Assembly: GCA_045536045.1 (NCBI GenBank)
Contig: JAZSMU010000108.1
Coordinates: 1-8,163 of the forward strand
Direction of reading: 5' to 3'
DNA from: RGIG1918 sp045536045
GTDB taxonomy: Bacteria; Cyanobacteriota; Vampirovibrionia; Gastranaerophilales; Gastranaerophilaceae
DNA length: 8,163 bases
The first letter of the stretch is position 1, and each line of letters begins with the position of its first letter. Of the stretch, positions 1 to 6,000 are shown in pieces. The notes beneath the pieces are model-generated. The model had not been told where the DNA came from. It saw only the letters and a list, made by a program, of their open reading frames with translations, and searched no databases. The translations under genes and the position numbers were made by a program.

Positions 1-3000
1 CACTAATGTTGGTGGTGTTGTTGGTAAAGCTCAAGGTATTACAAATAACACAAGCATAAACGCAACAATTAGAAATATCACAGCTTCAAGCACAGTAGTT
101 GGCACAGGCGATTATGTTGCAGGCGTAATTGGCTCTGGTAGCAATGTTGCTCTAAATAATGTTAAGGTTACAGGTGGAACTATAACTGGTGGAAGCTACA
201 CAGGTGGTGTTGCTGGTTCATTAACAAATGCAACAGCAACAGATATTTATTCAGCTGCAACAATCACAAGCTCTGGAAGCTTTGCTGGTGGTATTGCAGG
301 CGAAATTTCAAACACAACTCTCAATAAAGTTGAAGCAACAGGAAATGTTACAGCAGAAGGAACATACACAGGTGGTATTGCAGGTTATGCTACTTCTTCA
401 AGCATTACAAATGCTAAATACACAGGAACAGTAACAGGCGTTAGCTACACAGGTGGTATCGCAGGTCTTACTAGCTCAACTACTATGGATAATCTTCAAG
501 CGAATGCAAATATTATAGCTTCAAATACATACACAGGTGGTATTGCTGGTATTGCACTAAACAACAACATAACAAACGCAGTATTCAATGGTTCTATCTC
601 AGCAACAAGTTATGTTGGTGGTATTGTTGGCTCAATTGATAGTGGCAACATCTCAAATGTTACTGCAGATGCAACAATAACTTCCTCTGGCGATTATACA
701 GGTGGTATTGCTGGCGAAATCACATCTTCTGGCAATATAGACAAAGCAATATTTACAGGAAATATCTCAGGCACAGGCTATGTTGGTGGTATTTTAGGTA
801 ATGCAAATGGCACAACAAATATCACAAATGTTAATGTTGATGCAAATATCAATAGCTCTGGTCAATTTACAGGTGGTGTTGTTGGTAATATAAACTATGG
901 ATTAATTGAAGGTGCAACAGTTTCTGGCACAATAACTTCAACGGGCGACCAATATGTTGGTGGTATTGCTGGTTTATCAGATGTAATGATTAAAAATGTA
1001 ACCTCAACTGCTGATATCAGAGCTCAAAATGCAGCTTATGTTGGTGGTGTTGCTGGCTATACACCTAGTGCAATTGCAAACGCAACAGTTTCAGGAACTA
1101 TAAAAGGTGGTTCTCAAGTCGGTGGTATCGCTGGTTGGAGTGGTAGCTCTATAACAAACGGAAATTCTTCTGCAGCTATTTCAGGTGATACAGAAATTGG
1201 CGGCATTGTTGGTGTTCTAAATGGCGGAAGTGCAATTGGTTGCACATCTTCTGGCACAGTTACTGCAACAGGAAACCAAGCTGGTGGCGTTGTTGGTCAT
1301 GCAACAAATGCAACAATTACAAACTCAAGCTCAACTGGCGCTGTTTCTGGTGCTGGCTGTGTTGGTGGCTTAGTTGGTGGAATTAATTCTTCAGGAACAA
1401 TTGTTAATTCTTACGCGACAGGAACAGTTACAGGCACATCAAGTGATGTTGGTGGCTTAATTGGCTATGCAGAAAATTCAACATTAACAATTGAAAGCTC
1501 ATACGCAACTGGTGCAACAACAACATCTGGTGATAATGCTGGTGGCTTTATTGGACGTATGAATAATGTAACTGCCAATATTTCAAATTCATACTCAACA
1601 GGAAATGTTACTGCAAGTGGCAAATCTAATGTTGGTGGCTTTATTGGTTTAATAAATAATTCTAATGTTGATATTTTAAGCTCACACGCAACAGGAAATG
1701 TAACAGCTGGACAAAATGTTGGTGGCTTTATTGGTTTAATATACACAGAAACAACAAATAGCTTGGTAAATATTACAAATTCATCTACTTCAGGCACTGT
1801 AACTTCAACTATTAAAAATGCTGGTGGTTTGGTTGGTAATATTAGCAATGCAGGCGATGGTGATGTTGTAGCAAACATAATTGATTCAACATCTTCTAGT
1901 GCAGTAAATGGTGTTGAAAATACAGGTGGCTTAGTTGGCTATATTAGCGATAGCTCACAAGGAACAATTAATATAGTTGGCTCTAGCACAGAAGGAAAAG
2001 TTACTGCGACAGGCAATAATTCTGGTGGACTTGTTGGCTATATTAACAATACTCTAGCTGGCACAATTAATATTGAAAAATCTCATACAACAGGCGAAGT
2101 TGAAGGAAAATCAAACACTGGTGGTTTGGTTGGTTCTATTAATACTACATCAACAGGAGCAGTTAATGTTCTAAGCTCATATTCAGAAGGCGAAGTTGAA
2201 GGCACAACAAATGTTGGTGGCTTAGTTGGCTACTTAAATAATGCAAATGGTGCAGTAAATGTAGATAAAACATACTCAACAGGAGCTGTTACAGGCACAG
2301 ATAGCTACACAGGTGGCTTAATTGGTTATGTAAACAATACCGATGGCACAACAACAATTACAAACTCAACAACTTCAGGAGCAGTTTCAGGCACAAGCTA
2401 CACAGGTGGCTTAATTGGTTATACAAATAATAATGGTGGAACAATAAATGTTTCTAATGTTGGAACTTCTGGAAATATCACAAACACAGGAAGCTCCACT
2501 GGTGGTTTAATTGGTGGCATAACAAATACCAACGCTGGCGGTCATGTTTCTTCTGCAATTAATATAAACAACGCACAAGCAACAGGAAATATCTTTGGTC
2601 AAGATAGCACTGGTGGCTTAATTGGTTATATCAAAGCTGAAACATATAGTTCAACAAATATAGGAAATTCATTCTCTTCATGTATTGTTTCTGGTGCTGG
2701 TAGCGTTGGTGGCTTTATTGGAGCTATTAATGGTTCTAGTGCATCATTTGAAATAAATGGTTCATATTCAACAGGAAATGTTACTGCAACAGAAGATAAC
2801 GCTGGTGGTTTTGTTGGATATTTAGAAAGCACTGATAGCAATACAAACATTACAAATGCTTATTCAACAGGAAATGTTGTTGGATTAAGCAATGTTGGTG
2901 GTTTTGCTGGTGGCATGTTGGGTATAGGTGGCACAACAAACATAGCAACTTCCTACGCTTCTGGCACAGTATCAGGAACAAGCAATGTTGGTGGTTTTGC

Positions 3001-6000
3001 TGGTAGCATAGAAAATGTAAACAGTGCTACAACAAACATTTCAAACTCATTTGCAACAGGAAATATTTATGTAAATGGCTCTAGTGCTAATATTAGCAAC
3101 TTTGGTGGCTTTGCTGGAAGTATTACAGGAGATAGCTATAGCACAGTTAACATTTCAAATGTTTACTCATCTGGTGTTATTGATATAACAACTTCAGGAG
3201 GAAAAACAAACATTGGTGGATTTATAGGAACTGCTGGTGGCAACCTAAATCTTGAAAATTATGCATACTTAAGACAAGGTCCAAATGACGGCTTAGATAG
3301 CTCAATAATCTTTAACGAAACAGGTATTGCTTCAATTGCAAGTGGTGCAAATATAAATGGTGCTGACATTATGGCATTTAAAGAAGCAAGCTGGTTTGAA
3401 CAATCTGTTAATGTTCATGGAATAATTAACGAGGGCTTAGCTGAACCTATTTGGGATATTAGAGGCGATAGCACAATTGACGGAACAAAAGCAATTGATA
3501 TTGCTGCTCCAATTGTTCAAAAAGACGGCTACATTACTGTTACAACAGTTTTTGAACTTCAATCTGCCTTAAAACATAATCAAAATGTTATTTTAAATAA
3601 TGATATTGATTTTTCTGGCTTTGATTGGGATATTGTTGGCGAATATTCAAGCACATTAAACGGAAATGGCTACAGCTTAAAGAATTTGTCTGACAACAAC
3701 GGAATTTTTGGCACACTTAATAGTGCTGAAATATACGATTTAAGCATTTCTGACTTTAATATCACAGGAAATGGCACTGGAACAATTGGTGCTCTAGCAA
3801 ATAATGCAACAAATTCTGAAATATTTAATATTAATGTTCAAGCAAACATCTCAAATGCTAAAAATATCGGTGGTTTGGTTGGAAGCATTTCAAATAGCAC
3901 AATTAAAAACATTACTCTAAACTTAATGCTTAATGGAACTGGCAATGTTGGTGGTGTTGCTGCTGAAATTGCTAACTCAGAAATAGACAACACTATTGTT
4001 CGTGGCGAAGTTATTGGCGATATGTCTGTTGGTGGTATTGCTGGCACAATTTCAGGCTCTAATATCAGACTAACTGAAATTGAAGCAACAATTAAAGCAA
4101 GCGATTCTGCAACAGACGCTTCTGTTGGTGGTATTGCTGGCGAAATGACAGATAGCACAGTTGAAGTTGCAACAATTAAAGCATTGATTAAAAATAACAG
4201 CGTGTCTGGCAAAACAGGTGGTATCGCAGGCGAAACTAAGGGCGGAAGAATATCAATTGTCAGAATAGATGCTGCTTCTGATGTTGAAGGTAATCTCGGC
4301 GTTGGTGGTTTAGTTGGTATTGCAGATAAATATAACGGAACTGCAACAAACATTGAAAACGCTTATGTTGAAGGCGATGTTTCAGGATATGGAGCTGTTG
4401 GTGGTTTAGTTGGTAAATTCTACGGAAATAGCACAATAGATTCAGCAGGCAATACAACTGGCTCGGGCTACATTAAATATTCTTACATGACAGGAAATGT
4501 TGTCGGTGGAAGTAACTACACAGGTGGTTTAGTTGGCGACAGTGTTGGCGCAACTATTTCTGATTCTTATATGGCAGGAACTGTACGTGGAAACTTCATG
4601 GTAGGTGGTATTGCAGGTTCAACAACAGGCGACCTAGACAATGTTTATAACATAGGAACAGTAACAGGTTCAAATGACAGTGTTGGTGGTATTGCAGGCT
4701 ATGCAACAGGAAATATCACAAATGTAATTAACACAGGCGAAATAACAGCAGGACCAAGTGTTGAATCAAGCGGTGCAGGTGGTATCGTTGGCGTATATGA
4801 TGGCGTTGATAAAACAATTTCAAATGCATACTCAACAGGTTCTGTTGCAGGTGGTCAAGCTAATGTTGGTGGCTTAGTTGGTAATATAGTTAATGGAACA
4901 ATTAAAAATTCATTTGTTACAACAGACCCATCTTCAGCAAACAGAGTGACTGTTTCTGGAACAAATAATGTTGGTGGTTTAGTTGGTAATATAGGCACAA
5001 ATGCAATAATCACCGATTCTTATGTTGATAATATTGACGTTTCTGGAACAAATAATGTTGGTGGTTTTGCAGGAATCACAACAGGAGACATTTCTGATTC
5101 ATTTGCAAATACAAATGTAGAAGGCTCAGAAAATGTTGGTGGCTTTATTGGTTTAGCTAACAACGCAACAGTTTCCGACTCATACTCAGCTGGCACAGTT
5201 ACAGGCACAACAACTGTTGGTGGCTTTATTGGTAAATCTACAAGCTCAAGCATTACAAAATCTTACACAACAAGCACAGTAACAGGTAAAGATATAGTTG
5301 GTGGTTTTGCTGGAGAAGTTACAAGTGGTCAAATCACATTCTCATTCTCTCAAGGAGCAGTATTCTCATCAGACGGAGCAACTTCTAATAATGTCTTTGG
5401 TGGCTTTATTGGTGCTGCTTACGGTTCAAAAGAGAATGCACTGTCCATTAAAAATGTTTGGACAACAAACCAAGTTAATGTTACAACACCAAACTACGAA
5501 CACGGCTTTATTGGATATGCAGGCAATTCCGTTAAGGGAGAAACTCTTCAAGAAAATGAATATAACATCATCCTAACTGATTATGCATTCGTTAAACAAA
5601 CAACAGAAAATGCAATTCACTCAACAGGTATTGGGGTAATTGGTGCGAATACCAATATGTTTGACCCAGTTCTTAATGCTCAAAAAGATGCAGACTGGTT
5701 TATGGATAGCACAAATATTCAAGGCATATTTGGCTCAGAAGACTTAGCTTGGAACTACCATGTTACTTCAAATGGTGCAATTTCAGATAAATTAAGCGAA
5801 TGCGTTGGTGTTAACGCAATTACAGAAAACCAAGCAAAAGAAGCTGGTTGGACAGTTATTAAAAATGCTGCAGATTTATATGAAGCATTCAAGAGAATGG
5901 AAAGAACAGGTGTATCTGAAAACATTATGCTATTCACTGATGTTAATATGGATGATGTCTTAGATATGTTCCATTCAGTTGAAGGCTTTAATGGAAAATT

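Larger units (their letters stand above)
1301..3241 (+). repeat. GLUG ladder 1, second part: 20 longer rungs of the G-G-[L/F] type
   Basis: Residues 434-1080 hold 20 motifs spaced on average about 97 bases (32 residues) apart. From G-G-L-V-G near 1361 the core residue changes to Leu or Phe and stays so. The order is Leu, then Phe (about 1540-1740), Leu (about 1825-2625), then Phe up to the last rung at 3212-3229. Most rungs carry a second conserved strand of the form N-S-Y-S-T-G-N-V-T before the motif, for example at 1591-1614 and 2762-2785. Two Cys (residues 453 and 894) lie 441 residues apart, so a disulfide between them would not be a local rung staple. There is no Pro in the block. It continues the same solenoid as the preceding rungs. 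Confidence 0.87.
3854..5563 (+). repeat. GLUG ladder 2: 19 rungs
   Basis: Residues 1285-1854 hold 19 motifs from N-I-G-G-L-V-G (3863-3883) to a degenerate H-G-F-I-G (5501-5515). Mean spacing is about 91 bases (30 residues). Core residue order is Leu/Val, Ile (4027-4227), Leu (4300-4530), Ile (4600-4790), Leu (4870-4990), then Phe for the last six rungs (5050-5515). One motif is imperfect: G-G-V-A-A at 3950-3964, where the final Gly is Ala. Pro occurs three times (residues 1585, 1643 and 1830), all between motifs. The ladder sits between a matched opening and closing module and so forms a complete solenoid domain. Confidence 0.86.

Noticed and set aside
228..434. A + strand Gln-rich open frame of 68 codons in frame 3, and a similar one at 5298-5576.
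   Set aside because: Both are out-of-frame readings of ACA/GCA-rich repeat codons inside the giant gene. They have no separate ribosome binding site or domain.
485..487. First in-frame ATG as a possible start codon.
   Set aside because: The same repeat pattern continues upstream to base 1 in the same frame, and no ribosome binding site or signal peptide follows.
3461..3529. A possible gene boundary between domains 1 and 2 (and similarly at 5762-5845).
   Set aside because: The frame continues without a stop, start or ribosome binding site, and the segment reads as a linker between two solenoid domains.
1465..5253. Several minus-strand open frames of 65-171 codons with recurring P-I-K-P-P-T sequences (1465-1878, 2626-2850, 3838-4353, 4260-4457, 5020-5253).
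   Set aside because: The repeated Lys-Pro-Pro is simply the reverse complement of the Gly-Gly motif codons on the + strand. They overlap the coherent giant frame completely.
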